A DNA stretch of 64,000 nt from Agromyces bracchium (GCF_009709675.1 NZ_WMLB01000041.1:1-64000), one strand, 5' to 3'; counted from the stretch's first letter, positions 22,114 to 32,040 are shown. Translations and numbers: made by a program. The notes: generated from the letters alone by a model not told the origin.

Positions 22114-22202
22114 CGGAGACGGCGGGATTTGAACCCGCGGTCCCCTTACGGGGACTCCACCTTAGCAGGGTGGTGCACTCGACCGGACTATGCGACGTCT
22201 CC
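22114..22202 (-). tRNA. tRNA-Ser (anticodon GCT)
   Basis: 89 nt on the minus strand. Acceptor arms GGAGACG and CGTCTCC pair; the anticodon stem CCACC/GGTGG holds the loop CTGCTAA with anticodon GCT; the long variable arm GTCCCC/GGGGAC typical of serine tRNAs and the T-arm GCGGGTTCAAATCCCGC follow. CCA is not encoded. Confidence 0.95.
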
Positions 22203-22323
22203 TCGTGAACGCCCGAAGGCGAACGCGACTGCCATCATAACCGGCATCCCGCCGAAAACACGATTCGACCGAGCGGATGCCGCGGCGCGCGGTGCACGAC
22301 CTCGATCGCTGGAGCGGCGACGC

Positions 22324-23631
22324 CTACTGGTCGGCGAGCGTGCGGCCGGCCGAGCAGCGGGTCTCGGCCGCGGTCTGGCCGGTGACGTCGCTCGGGAGCG
22401 CCTGCTGCGTCGGCTCGGGAGCCGTCGTCTCGGCGGGCGCGTCGGTCGCCGGCTCCTCGGCGGGCGTCTCCTCGGTCGGCGTCTCGGCGACGGGCTCCTC
22501 GGTCGGCGTCGTGTTCGGGTCGCCGCTCGAGGTGAACGTCGCATCCTCCGCCGCGGCGGGGTCGAACGAGACGGGGGTGTCGTTCTGGAGCGCGAGGTTG
22601 ACCAGCTCGGCGGACTCGGTGGGCGCGACGCCCGCGTCGACGTAGCCGGTCGGGTACTGGATGAACGCGATCTTCGAGAGGTCGGTGTCCTTCAGGGCCT
22701 TCGCGATCGAGACCATGCGCGTCGGGTCGGTGAGGCTGTCGGAGAGCTGCATGTTCGCCAGCGCGGCCTTGGCGATGCCGTAGAGCTTCACCGGGTCGGT
22801 GTAGGTGCCGTCGCTCTGCAGCTTGCGCGCGAGCGCCGAGAGGAACACCTGCTGGTTCGAGATGCGGCCGAGGTCGGAGCCGTCGCCCACGCCGTGGCGG
22901 GTGCGCAGGAACTGCAGCGCGTCGATGCCGGCGAGCGTGTGGTTGCCGGCGTCGAGGAACATGCCGGTGTACTCGTCCTCGATGGGCTCGGCCACGCAGA
23001 CCTCGACGCCGCCGACGGCCTCGGAGAGGCCGGCCACGCCCATGAACTGCACGACGCCCGCGAACGGGATGGTCACGCCGGTGAGCTGCTCGACGGTCTT
23101 CACGACGCAGGGCACGCCGCCGTACGAGAGCACCGAGTTGATCTTCACGTCGTACTGCTCCCAGACCTCCTCACCCGATTCGGGGTCGGTGCATCCGGCG
23201 GGCACGTCGACGAACATGTCGCGGGGGAAGCTGATGACCTCGACGTGCGAGTGGTCCTCCGAGATGTGCATGAGCATCGTCACGTCGTTGAGGACCGCGG
23301 TCTCCTCGTCGGGGTCGCCGAATCCCGTGCCCTGGCCGGCCCGGCTGTCGCTGCCGATGACGAGCAGGTTCACGCCGCCCTCGATCGCGCCGACGTCGGG
23401 CACGCCCTCGAGGACGTCCTCGTTGCCGAGCGTCACGGTCGGCTTGGCGGTCGCGGCGAGGTCGAACGCGGCGTACGCGGCGACGGCCGCGCCCGACGTG
23501 AGGACCACCGCGACGACCGAGGCGAGCGCCTTCATGAGCGTTCCCCAGACTCCGTTGCGACGGAGGCGCCCGTGGCGCGTGCTCGAGGCGGCGTCGGGGT
23601 GCGAGGTCGGCTGCGGGGAGGGGCGGCTCAC
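22324..23631 (-). CDS. LytR-CpsA-Psr (LCP) family glycopolymer transferase 1
   Basis: 435 residues. The start is a GTG at 23631 with AGGAG 6-7 nt upstream; the longer frame runs into tRNA-Ser. A basic N-terminus of about 30 residues is followed by one membrane helix (about 32-53), then the LCP domain with LLVIGSDSRAGQG, ISFPRDMFVDVP, KINSVLSYGG and ALQFLRTRHGVGDGSDLGR; the conserved arginines and acids for the pyrophosphate-lipid substrate are present. LCP enzymes attach teichoic-acid-like or arabinogalactan-like polymers to peptidoglycan outside the membrane. A Thr/Glu/Pro linker leads to a tail SDVTGQTAAETRCSAGRT that resembles the end of the second LCP protein. Confidence 0.92.
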   Translation of the reverse strand: MSRPSPQPTSHPDAASSTRHGRLRRNGVWGTLMKALASVVAVVLTSGAAVAAYAAFDLAATAKPTVTLGNEDVLEGVPDVGAIEGGVNLLVIGSDSRAGQGTGFGDPDEETAVLNDVTMLMHISEDHSHVEVISFPRDMFVDVPAGCTDPESGEEVWEQYDVKINSVLSYGGVPCVVKTVEQLTGVTIPFAGVVQFMGVAGLSEAVGGVEVCVAEPIEDEYTGMFLDAGNHTLAGIDALQFLRTRHGVGDGSDLGRISNQQVFLSALARKLQSDGTYTDPVKLYGIAKAALANMQLSDSLTDPTRMVSIAKALKDTDLSKIAFIQYPTGYVDAGVAPTESAELVNLALQNDTPVSFDPAAAEDATFTSSGDPNTTPTEEPVAETPTEETPAEEPATDAPAETTAPEPTQQALPSDVTGQTAAETRCSAGRTLADQ

Positions 23632-23690
23632 TCGGTCTCCTCTCGGGGTCTCGGTCGTTCTCGGTCGTTCTCGGGTCGGGTGGATCTCGG

Positions 23691-23775
23691 CGGAGGGCGT
23701 GGGATTCGAACCCACGAGGCATTGCTGCCCACTGGTTTTCAAGACCAGCTCCATCGGCCGCTCGGACAGCCCTCC
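23691..23775 (-). tRNA. tRNA-Ser (anticodon TGA)
   Basis: 85 nt on the minus strand. Acceptor arms GGAGGGC and GCCCTCC pair, the anticodon stem CTGGT/ACCAG holds the loop CTTGAAA with anticodon TGA, and a long variable arm and the T-arm GTGGGTTCGAATCCCAC follow. CCA is not encoded. It lies 60 nt upstream of the first LCP gene on the same strand. Confidence 0.95.
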
Positions 23776-23926
23776 TCGCCCGGCGCACCGCCGGACCGCG
23801 TTTCCGCGGCGCGTCGATGGGCTGGGCAGGCCCCGATTCTAGCCGAACCGTATTCGGAACAGGTTTCCACGCCCCGGCTGTGAGGGCGCTGAACCGCGCC
23901 TCAGCGCGATCGCGGGAATGCCCCGA

Positions 23927-25345
23927 TCAGCCGGAATTCGCGGCCGCGCAACGCACCTCGGCGGCGGTCTGCCCGCTCACGTCGCCGGGGAGCGCCTCGG
24001 TGATCGGCTCGGAGGTCGGCGCCGGCGTCGCGGATTCCGAGGGCTGGGCCGGCGCGGTGGGTTCGGGCGTGTCGGATGCCTCGACGGCGGGGTCCTCGGC
24101 CGGGTCGTCGGTCGCGTTCGGATCCACGGTTCCGAACGGCGTGCCGTCGGTCGCGGTCGGGTCGAACTGGACGGCGACGTCCTGCTGCAGGGCGGATGCC
24201 ACGATGCTCGCGGATGCCGCGGGGATCACGGCGCCGAGGTCCTCCGTGTAGACGGTCGGGTACTGGATGAAGGCGATCCGGTCGAGGTCGGTCGACTGGA
24301 GCGCGCGGGCGACGGACACCAGGCGACCGAGGTCCTGCAGCCCCGACGAGAGGGTCATGTTCGTGACCACGGCACGCGCGATGCCGTACAGCTTCACGGG
24401 GTCGCCGAGCGTGCCGGCCGACTGGAGCGTGCGCGCGAGCGAGGCGAGGAAGGTCTGCTGACTCGAGATGCGGGCGAGGTCGCTGCCGTCGCCGACGGCG
24501 TGCCGGGTGCGGAGGAAGGCGAGCGCCTCGTAGCCCGCGATGACGTGCGATCCGGCGTCGAGCACGAGCCCGGTGTAGGCGTCGTCGATCGGGTCGACGA
24601 CGCACACCTCGACGCCGCCGACGGCCTCGGACAGCGCCGCGACGCCGTCGAACTCGACCACGCCGCCGACGGGGATGGTGATGCCGAGCATCTGCTCGAG
24701 GGTCTTGGCGATGCAGCCCATGCCGCCGTCGTTCAGGATCGTGTTGATCTTGACCCCGTAGCGCGCCGAGTAGCCGAACCCCTCGGGATCCTCGGGGTCG
24801 GGGCATTCGGGCACGTCGACGAGCAGGTCGCGCGGGAAGCTCACCACCTCGGCGTGCGAGTGGTCCTGCGAGATGTGCAGCAGCATCGTCACGTCGTTCA
24901 GCACGCCCGACTCGATGTCGGGATCGCCGAACGCACCGCTCGCGGGCCGCTTGTCGCTGCCCACGAGGAGGAAGTTCAGTCCGCCCTCCATCGCGCCGAT
25001 GTCGGGGACGCTCTCGAGCACCTGCTCGCTCTCGAACTTCACGCTCGGCTTCGCCGCGACGGGCGTCACGATCGAGCTGACCGCGTACGCGGCGATCGCA
25101 CCCGACGCCAGGAGCAGCACCACGAGGGTCGTGCCGACCCCCTTCGCGAACGCGCGCCCCGCACCGCGGCGCGGAAGCCGGCCGTGGTGCGCGGGCGGCA
25201 CGGCCGCCTCGGTGAGCACGGGCGGGAGGCGGGCGGCGGGCGGCGCCGGCGGCGGGATGACCGGGGGCAGCGGGACATGCCCGTTCGACACGCCGTCGTC
25301 AGCCGTCGGCGTGTCGTCCTGCGGTGCGTCGATCAGGTCGCTCAC
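23927..25345 (-). CDS. LytR-CpsA-Psr (LCP) family glycopolymer transferase 2
   Basis: 472 residues from a GTG. An N-terminal cytoplasmic part rich in Pro (PPVIPPPAPPAARLPPVL) leads to one membrane helix near residues 72-93, then the LCP domain: NFLLVGSDKRPASG, VVSFPRDLLVDVP, KINTILNDGGMGC and AFLRTRHAVGDGSDLAR. The tail after the linker, LPGDVSGQTAAEVRCAAANS, closely matches the end of LCP 1. The two are clear paralogues separated only by tRNA-Ser(TGA), with the other tRNA-Ser beyond LCP 1. Confidence 0.92.
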   Translation of the reverse strand: MSDLIDAPQDDTPTADDGVSNGHVPLPPVIPPPAPPAARLPPVLTEAAVPPAHHGRLPRRGAGRAFAKGVGTTLVVLLLASGAIAAYAVSSIVTPVAAKPSVKFESEQVLESVPDIGAMEGGLNFLLVGSDKRPASGAFGDPDIESGVLNDVTMLLHISQDHSHAEVVSFPRDLLVDVPECPDPEDPEGFGYSARYGVKINTILNDGGMGCIAKTLEQMLGITIPVGGVVEFDGVAALSEAVGGVEVCVVDPIDDAYTGLVLDAGSHVIAGYEALAFLRTRHAVGDGSDLARISSQQTFLASLARTLQSAGTLGDPVKLYGIARAVVTNMTLSSGLQDLGRLVSVARALQSTDLDRIAFIQYPTVYTEDLGAVIPAASASIVASALQQDVAVQFDPTATDGTPFGTVDPNATDDPAEDPAVEASDTPEPTAPAQPSESATPAPTSEPITEALPGDVSGQTAAEVRCAAANSG

Positions 25346-25471
25346 GCATGCCCCCGATCGCGATACTAACCACGTTCGGGCTGATCACGGCGGGAACGCC
25401 GCCGTTCGTGATGCGAACGGGACGCGGGCGCGCCCGCCGGCGGCCGGCGCGTGCGGCGACGGGAGCCGCCC

Positions 25472-26284
25472 TCAGGGCAGCGAGTCCAGCACGGGCGCGA
25501 GGCCCGCCTCCTCGATCCGTCCGGTGCGCTCATGCGCGGCCGCGACGACCTCGGCGGGCGCTTGGCCCATCGCGACCGACCGGCCGGCGGCGCCGGCCCA
25601 GTGGAACATCTCGATGTCGTTGCGCCCGTCGCCGACGGCGAGCACGCGGCGCAGCGGCACCCCGAGCCATCCGCGCACCCGCTCGAGCGCCGTCGCCTTG
25701 TTGACGCCGTCGGGAGCGATGTCGAGCCACGCGGTCCAGCCGATCGCGTAGCTGACGTGGTGCAGGCCCATCCGCTCCACCAGCCCGAAGAACTCGTCGA
25801 GGTCGTGGTCGACCGAGGTGGCGACGACGCGGGTGGCGCGCCGGCCGAGCAGCCCCTCGAACTCGACCTCGCGGGCGCGCTCGAGGTTCCAGTCGGACAT
25901 GCCGCGCGTGAACAGGCGGTATCCGTCGGCGAGCTCGATGAGGAACCGCCCGCCCGGCAGCTCGTCGCGGATGCGCAGCAGCACGTCGGTGGGATCGAAC
26001 GTCTCGACGTGCGCCTGCGTCCACCCGTCGGGCGATGCCGGGTCGCGGCGCATCGTGATCGCGCCGTTCGCCGTGACGACGTAGTCGGGCTCGAGCCCGA
26101 GGTGCTCGAGCACCGGCCGGGTCGTCGACCACGATCGCCCGGTGGCGAGCGTCACGAGGTGGCCGCGATCGACGGCGGATGCCACGGCGTCGACGACGAC
26201 CGGATCGATCGACTCGTCCTCGTGCATGATCGTGCCGTCGACGTCGAGGGCGACGAACCAGCGCTCGTCGGTGGCGGCGGTCAT
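25472..26284 (-). CDS. HAD-superfamily hydrolase, Cof type
   Basis: 270 residues. Motif I is [12 protein letters not shown], motif II LATGRSW, the lysine is in [12 protein letters not shown] and motif IV is [12 protein letters not shown], with the type IIB (Cof) cap between. Such enzymes dephosphorylate sugar phosphates, FMN or PLP; the substrate cannot be told. The ATG overlaps the serS stop as ATGA, so it is translated with serS and is not likely to have its own promoter. Confidence 0.9.
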   Translation of the reverse strand: MTAATDERWFVALDVDGTIMHEDESIDPVVVDAVASAVDRGHLVTLATGRSWSTTRPVLEHLGLEPDYVVTANGAITMRRDPASPDGWTQAHVETFDPTDVLLRIRDELPGGRFLIELADGYRLFTRGMSDWNLERAREVEFEGLLGRRATRVVATSVDHDLDEFFGLVERMGLHHVSYAIGWTAWLDIAPDGVNKATALERVRGWLGVPLRRVLAVGDGRNDIEMFHWAGAAGRSVAMGQAPAEVVAAAHERTGRIEEAGLAPVLDSLP

Positions 26285-27549
26285 CGCTCGACGGGGCGGA
26301 GCACCTCGAGGCCGCCGAGCCGGCTGCGCAGGCCCTCTGGCACCACCACCGAGCCGTCGGCCTGCTGGTGCGTCTCGAGGATCGCGACGATCCAGCGGGT
26401 CGTGGCGAGCGTGCCGTTCAGCGTCGCGACGGGCGCCGTCTTCCCGCTCTCGGTGCGGTGGCGGATGTCGAGACGGCGCGCCTGGAAGGTCGTGCAGTTC
26501 GACGTCGACGTGAGCTCGCGGTACGCCTGCTGCGTGGGCACCCACGCCTCGACGTCGAACTTGCGGGCTGCGCTCGAGCCGAGGTCGCCCGCGGCGACGT
26601 CGATCACGCGGTAGGCGAGGCCGAGCGCCTGCAGCATCTCCTCCTGCCACGCGAGGAGGCGCTCGTGCTCCTCCTCGGCATCGGCCGGGTCGACGTAGCT
26701 GAACATCTCGAGCTTGTCGAACTGGTGCACGCGGATGATGCCGCGCGTGTCCTTGCCGTGGCTGCCCGCCTCGCGGCGGTAGCAGGTCGACCACCCGGCG
26801 TAGCGGATCGGCCCCCCGGAGAGGTCGAGGATCTCGTCGGCGTGGTAGCCGGCGAGTGCAACCTCGCTCGTGCCCGTGAGGTAGAGGTCGTCGGCCGGCA
26901 GGTGGTAGACCTCCTCGGCGTGCGCGCCGAGGAAGCCGGTGCCCTGCATGATCTCGGGCCGCACGAGGGTCGGCGTGATGAGCGGCGTGAAGCCGTTGCG
27001 GATCGCCTTGTCGAGGCCCATGTTCATGATCGCGAGCTGTAGGCGCGCGCCGACGCCCTTGAGGAAGTGGAATCGGGCGCCCGACACCTTGGCGCCGCGC
27101 GCCATGTCGATGCCGTCGAGCAGCTCGCCGATCTCGAGGTGGTCGCGCGGCTCGAAGCCGAACGCGGGGATCTCGCCGACCTCGCGGAGGATCTCGAAGT
27201 CCTCCTCGCCACCGGCGGGAACGCCCTCGATGACCACGTTGCCGATGCGCTGCACGGCGGCGGTGAAGGCCTCCTCGGCGGCCGAGGCATCCGCATTGGC
27301 CTGCTTGACCCTCGCGGCGAGCTCCTGCGCCTGCGCGACGAGCGCGGCCTTCTCCTCCTTCGGGGCCTTCGCGACCTGCTTGCCGAACGCGTTCTGCTCG
27401 GCGCGCAACGACTCGAACGCGGTGATGGCGGCACGGCGCGCGGCATCGGCGGACACCGCATCGTCGACGAAGGCGGGGGACTCGCCACGCGACTCCTGCG
27501 AGCGCTTGACCAGGTCGGGGTTCTCGCGGAGCAGCACGGGGTCGATCAC
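26281..27549 (-). CDS. serS: Seryl-tRNA synthetase
   Basis: 422 residues, standard length. Residues about 30-105 form the long helical arm ([20 protein letters not shown]) that grips the long variable arm of tRNA-Ser. The catalytic core shows class II motifs: [20 protein letters not shown] (motif 2) and the final [16 protein letters not shown] and [19 protein letters not shown] (motif 3). The GTG start has a TACACT hexamer 7 nt upstream, so the mRNA is probably leaderless. Two tRNA-Ser genes lie a few kb away on the same strand. Confidence 0.97.
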   Translation of the reverse strand: MIDPVLLRENPDLVKRSQESRGESPAFVDDAVSADAARRAAITAFESLRAEQNAFGKQVAKAPKEEKAALVAQAQELAARVKQANADASAAEEAFTAAVQRIGNVVIEGVPAGGEEDFEILREVGEIPAFGFEPRDHLEIGELLDGIDMARGAKVSGARFHFLKGVGARLQLAIMNMGLDKAIRNGFTPLITPTLVRPEIMQGTGFLGAHAEEVYHLPADDLYLTGTSEVALAGYHADEILDLSGGPIRYAGWSTCYRREAGSHGKDTRGIIRVHQFDKLEMFSYVDPADAEEEHERLLAWQEEMLQALGLAYRVIDVAAGDLGSSAARKFDVEAWVPTQQAYRELTSTSNCTTFQARRLDIRHRTESGKTAPVATLNGTLATTRWIVAILETHQQADGSVVVPEGLRSRLGGLEVLRPVER

Positions 27550-27644
27550 CCGAGCAAGTGTAGTCGGGGCATCCGTCGACCCCCGCGGCGGCCCGCTCAG
27601 CGGATCCTCGGGCTGCGGCGGCCCGCGTGCCCTAGATTCGACGC

Positions 27645-28652
27645 ATGAGTGGGGGCGAGACCGAGCAGGCGGATGCCACGGGCGGCGAGCAGCGCGTCGC
27701 GGTGATCTTCAATCCGGTGAAGCAGGGCATCGATCAGCTTCGTTCGGTGGTCGATGAACTCGCGGCCGAGCACGGCCGCACGGTCGACTGGATCGAGACG
27801 ACCGAGGACGACCCGGGCACCGGGCAGGCGCGCGACGCGCGCGAGAAGGGCGCCGACCTCATCATCGCCGCCGGTGGCGACGGCACCGTGCGCGCGATCG
27901 CCGAGGGCCTCGAGGGCGAGCAGATCCCGGTCGGCATCGTGCCGCTCGGCACGGGCAACCTGTTCGCGCGCAACATCGGCATTCCGGTCAACGACCTCCC
28001 CGGCGCGGCGAAGCTCGCCTTCACCGGGCGCGACCGCGCGGTCGACGTGCTGCGCGCCAGGGTGCGGCGCGAGGACGGCTCGACCGAGACCGAGGTCTCG
28101 CTCGTGATGAGCGGCATCGGCATCGACGCGGCGATGATCGCGAACACCGACCCCGACCTGAAGAAGCGGGTCGGCTGGCTCGCCTACGTCGACGCAGGCC
28201 TGCGCGCCATCCCCAACTCGGAGCCGTTCCGGGTCGCCCACCGCATGGACGACGGCCGCACCCACCGCTCCAGGGTCTCGAGCATCCTCGTCGCGAACCT
28301 CGGGTACCTGCCGGGCAACATCGAGCTCATCCCCGACGCCGAGATCGACGACGGCCGACTCGACGTCGTGCGGCTCCAGCCGCGCAACTTCTGGGAGTGG
28401 CTCATGGTCTGGCGACGCGTCGCGTGGGAGAACCGCGTGCTGCGCAAGACGAACCTCGGGCGACAGCTCATCGACCTGACGGGCGGCAACAAGCGGCGCG
28501 AGGTCGTCTACTCCAGCGGCGCGAAGATCGACCTCGTCATCGACGGCGAGCCGCAGGAGTTCGAGATCGACGGCGAGGAGATGGGCACGATCACCGCGGC
28601 GCGGTTCACGATCGAGCCGAAGTCGCTCGTCGTGCGGGTCAAGGAGCAGTAG
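27645..28652 (+). CDS. Diacylglycerol kinase-family lipid kinase
   Basis: 335 residues. The catalytic domain carries [10 protein letters not shown], the nucleotide motif [12 protein letters not shown], and [15 protein letters not shown]; the C-terminal domain has [20 protein letters not shown] and ends with [16 protein letters not shown]. The family phosphorylates diacylglycerol, sphingoid or related lipids; the substrate is not decided. The ATG has a TAGATT box exactly 6 nt upstream (leaderless). The stop overlaps by 14 nt the end of the convergent membrane-protein gene. Confidence 0.9.
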   Translation: MSGGETEQADATGGEQRVAVIFNPVKQGIDQLRSVVDELAAEHGRTVDWIETTEDDPGTGQARDAREKGADLIIAAGGDGTVRAIAEGLEGEQIPVGIVPLGTGNLFARNIGIPVNDLPGAAKLAFTGRDRAVDVLRARVRREDGSTETEVSLVMSGIGIDAAMIANTDPDLKKRVGWLAYVDAGLRAIPNSEPFRVAHRMDDGRTHRSRVSSILVANLGYLPGNIELIPDAEIDDGRLDVVRLQPRNFWEWLMVWRRVAWENRVLRKTNLGRQLIDLTGGNKRREVVYSSGAKIDLVIDGEPQEFEIDGEEMGTITAARFTIEPKSLVVRVKEQ

Positions 28653-28950
28653 GGGCGCCCTCGTCGACGGCGCGGGAGCGGCGCAGCGCGATGAGCCGCG
28701 CGCCGACGAGCAGCGGCAGCCCGACGAGCGCCGCGAGGACCGCGGACGCGGCGGCACCCGAGAGCAGGTACGGCAGCGTCGACATCAGGTACGCGCGACG
28801 CTGGGCCTCGGGATCGGCGTCCTCGAACATGATCCCGGAATCCGCCTCGACGGACCACGAGATCATGACCCAGAGCACGACGAGGCCGAGAAGTCCGAGC
28901 ACGACAAGACCGATCACGTGCGGTGAGAGCACGGCCCGACGCACGTGCAT
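28639..28950 (-). CDS. Small two-helix membrane protein
   Basis: 103 residues. Two membrane helices, about residues 12-33 (IGLVVLGLLGLVVLWVMISW) and 63-88, are separated by an acidic loop with MFEDADPEAQRR; a basic ARLIALRRSR follows. The ATG is fused to the upstream stop as TGATG, so translation is coupled to the gene before it. No family recognised. Third gene of the pheA operon. Confidence 0.8.
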   Translation of the reverse strand: MHVRRAVLSPHVIGLVVLGLLGLVVLWVMISWSVEADSGIMFEDADPEAQRRAYLMSTLPYLLSGAAASAVLAALVGLPLLVGARLIALRRSRAVDEGAPTAP

Positions 28951-29660
28951 CACCCGGCTCCGCCGCGGCGCTCGGGGGCCGTCGCGGACCGCGCCCGGCG
29001 CACGCCGTCGACGACCGCGAGGATCGCGACGCCGACCACCGCGGTGCTCAGCAGCGACGGCCCGGCCAGGTACGCGAACGAGCGGAGCGCGAGCTCGCCG
29101 GACGCCTGCCGCGGGGCGGCGAAGGGATCCTGGCCGACGATCAGCCACACCGCCCACACGCCGACGAGGAACGCGACCCCGACCGCGCTCCACGCGATCC
29201 CGAACGCGACGCGCAGGATGCGGTCGATGTCGGCTCTGACGGCGGGGTCGGTCGGCGCGGCGGCGGGCTCGCGGACCGGCTGGCCGGAGGCGGCCCGGAC
29301 GTCGGTCGACGCGGCGATGGAGGCCTCGCGGGCGCCCGTGGCGGCGGGATCGAGGGGGTCGTCGGCACCGAGCACGGATGGCTCCGGCGCGGGCTCGGCG
29401 ACCGCATCGGCCGCGCGGGCCTCGCCGGGCGCGCTCGCCGCAGCGGATGCGCCGGATGCATCGGATGCGGTCACCGGGCCGACCGGGCCGGCCGCCGCCG
29501 CATCGACGGCGGCGCGCTCCGCGGCGGGCACGTCGGCCGGGCGACGCGCGCCCGACGGATCGGGTGCGCCCGGGGCATCCGCCGCCTGACCCGACCAGCC
29601 GCGCTGGAACCGCGGATCGAACCGCGGATCGAACTGCGGCTCCGTCGCCGGCTCGGTCAT
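28950..29660 (-). CDS. Ala-rich protein with two C-terminal membrane helices
   Basis: 236 residues. The first 140 are a low-complexity Ala/Pro/Asp stretch with a small FDPRFDPRFQRG repeat at the start, predicted to be cytoplasmic. Helices lie near residues 153-176 (VAFGIAWSAVGVAFLVGVWA) and 196-218 (AGPSLLSTAVVGVAILAVVD), then a basic tail. The ATG is 5 nt after the pheA stop, so the two are co-transcribed. No family recognised. Confidence 0.8.
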   Translation of the reverse strand: MTEPATEPQFDPRFDPRFQRGWSGQAADAPGAPDPSGARRPADVPAAERAAVDAAAAGPVGPVTASDASGASAAASAPGEARAADAVAEPAPEPSVLGADDPLDPAATGAREASIAASTDVRAASGQPVREPAAAPTDPAVRADIDRILRVAFGIAWSAVGVAFLVGVWAVWLIVGQDPFAAPRQASGELALRSFAYLAGPSLLSTAVVGVAILAVVDGVRRARSATAPERRGGAG

Positions 29661-29665
29661 GGCGC

Positions 29666-30625
29666 TCAGTCCTCCTCGGGCTCGCCGCTCAGGATGCCGC
29701 GCAGCCAGTCGCGCGCCTCGATGAAGATCTCGTCGTCGTACTTCGAGTGGTACTCGACCTCGCGCCGGTCCGCGCGCGGGTACGAGCCGAGGAAGATCAC
29801 CTTCGGGCTGAAGCGCCGGAGGCCGAGGAGCGAGTCGTACACGCGCTCGTCCTCGACGTGGCCGTCGAGGTCGATGACGAACCGGTAGCGGCCCATCTCG
29901 TCGCCGATCGGGCGCGACTGCAGCAGCGACATGTTGACGCCGCGCGTCGAGAACTGCTCGAGCATCGCCAGCAGCGAGCCCGGCTCGTCGTCGGGCAGCT
30001 CGACGATGACGCTCGTCTTGTCGGCGCCGGTGCGCGCCGGGACGCGTCGCGACCGGCTGACCAGCACGAACCGGGTCATCGCGTTCGGGTTGTCGCCGAT
30101 CGACTCGGCGAGCACCTCGACGTCGAGGTGGTCGACGATGCCGGGCGGGGCGACCGCGGCATCCGCCAGGCCGTTCTCGAAGAGGGACGCCGCGGCCTGC
30201 ACGTTGCTCGTCGCCGGCAGGTGGGCGTGGTCGGGCAGCTCGCGCTCGAGCCATCCGCGCGACTGCGCGTAGGCCACCGGGTGGGCGTTCACGACCCGCA
30301 CCTCGTCGAGCCGGGTGCCGGGGCGCGCGACGAGCACGAAGTTCACGGGGACGAGGTACTCGCCGATGATGCGGAGGCCCGCGACGGTGGCGAGCGCGTC
30401 CTGCGTGGCGGAGACGCCGCCGTCGACCGAGTTCTCGATCGCGATCATCGCCGCCGTCGAACGGCCCTCGACGACGTCGGCGAGGGCCTCCCCCACGTTG
30501 TTCACGCTGCGCCAGTGGGCGCCCTCGGCCTCGGGCACCTGCTTCAGCGCGGCCTCGGTGAACGTGCCGGCCGGCCCCAGGTACGAGTACGTCTCGTCGG
30601 GGTGCGGGTACGCGGCATCCGTCAT
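29666..30625 (-). CDS. pheA: Prephenate dehydratase
   Basis: 319 residues. Converts prephenate to phenylpyruvate for phenylalanine synthesis. SYLGPAGTFTEAALKQ opens the catalytic domain; AMIAIENSVDGGV and the NAMTRFVLVSR motif (TRF) follow. The C-terminal ACT domain has DEPGSLLAMLEQFSTRGVNM and LLQSRP, the segments that bind phenylalanine for feedback inhibition. TAGGCT lies exactly 6 nt before the ATG, and the expected -35 position falls inside the first box of repeat copy 1 (30649-30660). Confidence 0.95.
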   Translation of the reverse strand: MTDAAYPHPDETYSYLGPAGTFTEAALKQVPEAEGAHWRSVNNVGEALADVVEGRSTAAMIAIENSVDGGVSATQDALATVAGLRIIGEYLVPVNFVLVARPGTRLDEVRVVNAHPVAYAQSRGWLERELPDHAHLPATSNVQAAASLFENGLADAAVAPPGIVDHLDVEVLAESIGDNPNAMTRFVLVSRSRRVPARTGADKTSVIVELPDDEPGSLLAMLEQFSTRGVNMSLLQSRPIGDEMGRYRFVIDLDGHVEDERVYDSLLGLRRFSPKVIFLGSYPRADRREVEYHSKYDDEIFIEARDWLRGILSGEPEED

Positions 30626-30648
30626 GCCCTCAGCCTAGGGCGGTCTAC

Positions 30649-30738
30649 TTTTCTCAGGAGTTATGTGGCGGGTCGCTGCAGGGAGCGGCGTGGCGTCCTG
30701 AGAAACGCGAGGTTCGCGGCGAACACTCCTGAGAAAGG
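30649..30738 (+). repeat. Three-box TTCTCAGGA element, copy 1
   Basis: Box 1 TTTTCTCAGGAG is at 30649-30660, box 2 TCCTGAGAAA at 30696-30705 and box 3 CTCCTGAGAAAGG at 30726-30738. Box 1 is the inverse of boxes 2 and 3, so it can pair with either. The interval box 1 to box 2 is 45 nt and box 2 to box 3 is 31 nt, as in the other copies. It fills the spacer between the divergent pheA and DUF445 genes. Confidence 0.85.
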
Positions 30739-30751
30739 GATGGGTGGGCGC

Positions 30752-32038
30752 ATGACGACGACGGATGCCGCGGCCGCGCGCCGCGCGGTGCCGACCGACG
30801 AGGAGCGGCGCATCGCGCTGCGGCGCATGAAGCGCATCGCCCTGGGGCTGCTGCTCGTGGCCGCGGCGGTGTTCGCGGTCGCGTTCCCCCTGCAGGAGAC
30901 CGTGCCGTGGATGGGCTTCGTCCGTGCCGCAGCCGAGGGCGCCATGGTCGGCGCGATCGCCGACTGGTTCGCGGTCACGGCGCTGTTCCGCCACCCGCTC
31001 GGGCTGCCGATCCCGCACACCGCGATCATCCCGCGCCGCAAGGACGAGATCGGCGCGACGCTCGGCGCCTTCGTCGAGGAGGAATTCCTCTCCGAGGCGG
31101 TCGTGACCGGCAAGCTGCGCTCGATGGGCATCGCCCGCCGGCTCGGCGAGTGGTTGCGCGAACCCGAGAACGCCGAGCCCGTCACCGCCGAGGCATCCGT
31201 CGCCGGTCGCGGCGTGCTCGCCCTGCTCGGCGACGACGACGTGGCCGACGTCATCGAGCAGCTCGCCCGGCGGCACCTGCTCGAGCCCGAGTGGGGCCCC
31301 GCGATCGGACGCGTCGGGGCGCGGCTCGTCGCGGCCGACCAGCAGCGCGCGGCGGTCGACGCCGCGCTCGAGAAGGTCGAGACGTGGCTGGAGGCGCATC
31401 CGGAGGCGTTCGGCACCATGGTCTCGAGCCGGCTGCCGAAGTGGGTGCCCGGTTTCGTCGGCGGGCTCGTCGACGACCGGGCCTATCGCGAGGTGCTGGC
31501 GTTCGCCCGGTCCGTGCGCGAGGAGCCGCGGCATCCGCTGCGCCTCGCGATCGACCGCTGGCTCGGCGAGGTCGCCGACGACCTGCAGCACGACCCCGCG
31601 ATGATCGAGCGCGTCGAGCGGCTGAAGCTCGACCTCGTCGAGAGCCCGCGGCTGCGCGAGTTCGCGGGCGAGGTGTGGGACTCGGTCAAGGTCTCGCTCG
31701 CCGCATCGCTCGAGGACCCGGCGAGCGAGCTGCGCGCGGGCGTGCGCTCGGCGCTCACGGAGGTCGGGGCGCGCCTCGCGACCGACGAGGAGCTCGCCGC
31801 GAAGGTCGATGCGTGGGTGACGGATGCCGCGGCCTACGTCGTCGGCAGGTACCGCCACGAGATCGCGGGGGTCATCACCGAGACGGTCGAGCGCTGGGAC
31901 CCGACCGAGACGACCGAGAAGATCGAGCTGCAGGTCGGGCGCGACCTCCAGTTCATCCGGATCAACGGCACGGTCGTCGGCGCGCTCGCGGGGCTCGCCA
32001 TCCACTCGATCGCGACCGCGATCGGCGCCCTCGTCTGA
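30752..32038 (+). CDS. DUF445 family membrane-associated protein
   Basis: 428 residues. A helix near residues 27-46 (IALGLLLVAAAVFAVAFPLQ) is followed by the DUF445 signature WMGFVRAAAEGAMVGAIADW and FAVTALFRHPLGLPIPHTAI, then IPRRKDEIGATLGAFVEEEF; the rest is a long helical region, and a final segment GTVVGALAGLAIHSIATAIG may re-enter the membrane. The family has no settled function. An in-frame ATG at 30740 is a possible earlier start, but it lies against repeat copy 1; 30752 is preferred. The gene is bracketed by two direct copies of the three-box element. Confidence 0.88.
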   Translation: MTTTDAAAARRAVPTDEERRIALRRMKRIALGLLLVAAAVFAVAFPLQETVPWMGFVRAAAEGAMVGAIADWFAVTALFRHPLGLPIPHTAIIPRRKDEIGATLGAFVEEEFLSEAVVTGKLRSMGIARRLGEWLREPENAEPVTAEASVAGRGVLALLGDDDVADVIEQLARRHLLEPEWGPAIGRVGARLVAADQQRAAVDAALEKVETWLEAHPEAFGTMVSSRLPKWVPGFVGGLVDDRAYREVLAFARSVREEPRHPLRLAIDRWLGEVADDLQHDPAMIERVERLKLDLVESPRLREFAGEVWDSVKVSLAASLEDPASELRAGVRSALTEVGARLATDEELAAKVDAWVTDAAAYVVGRYRHEIAGVITETVERWDPTETTEKIELQVGRDLQFIRINGTVVGALAGLAIHSIATAIGALV

Positions 32039-32040
32039 CG

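Noticed and set aside
22324..23754. ATG at 23754 as the start of the first LCP protein
   Set aside because: It lies inside tRNA-Ser(TGA); the GTG at 23631 has an AGGAG site and gives a normal LCP N-terminus.
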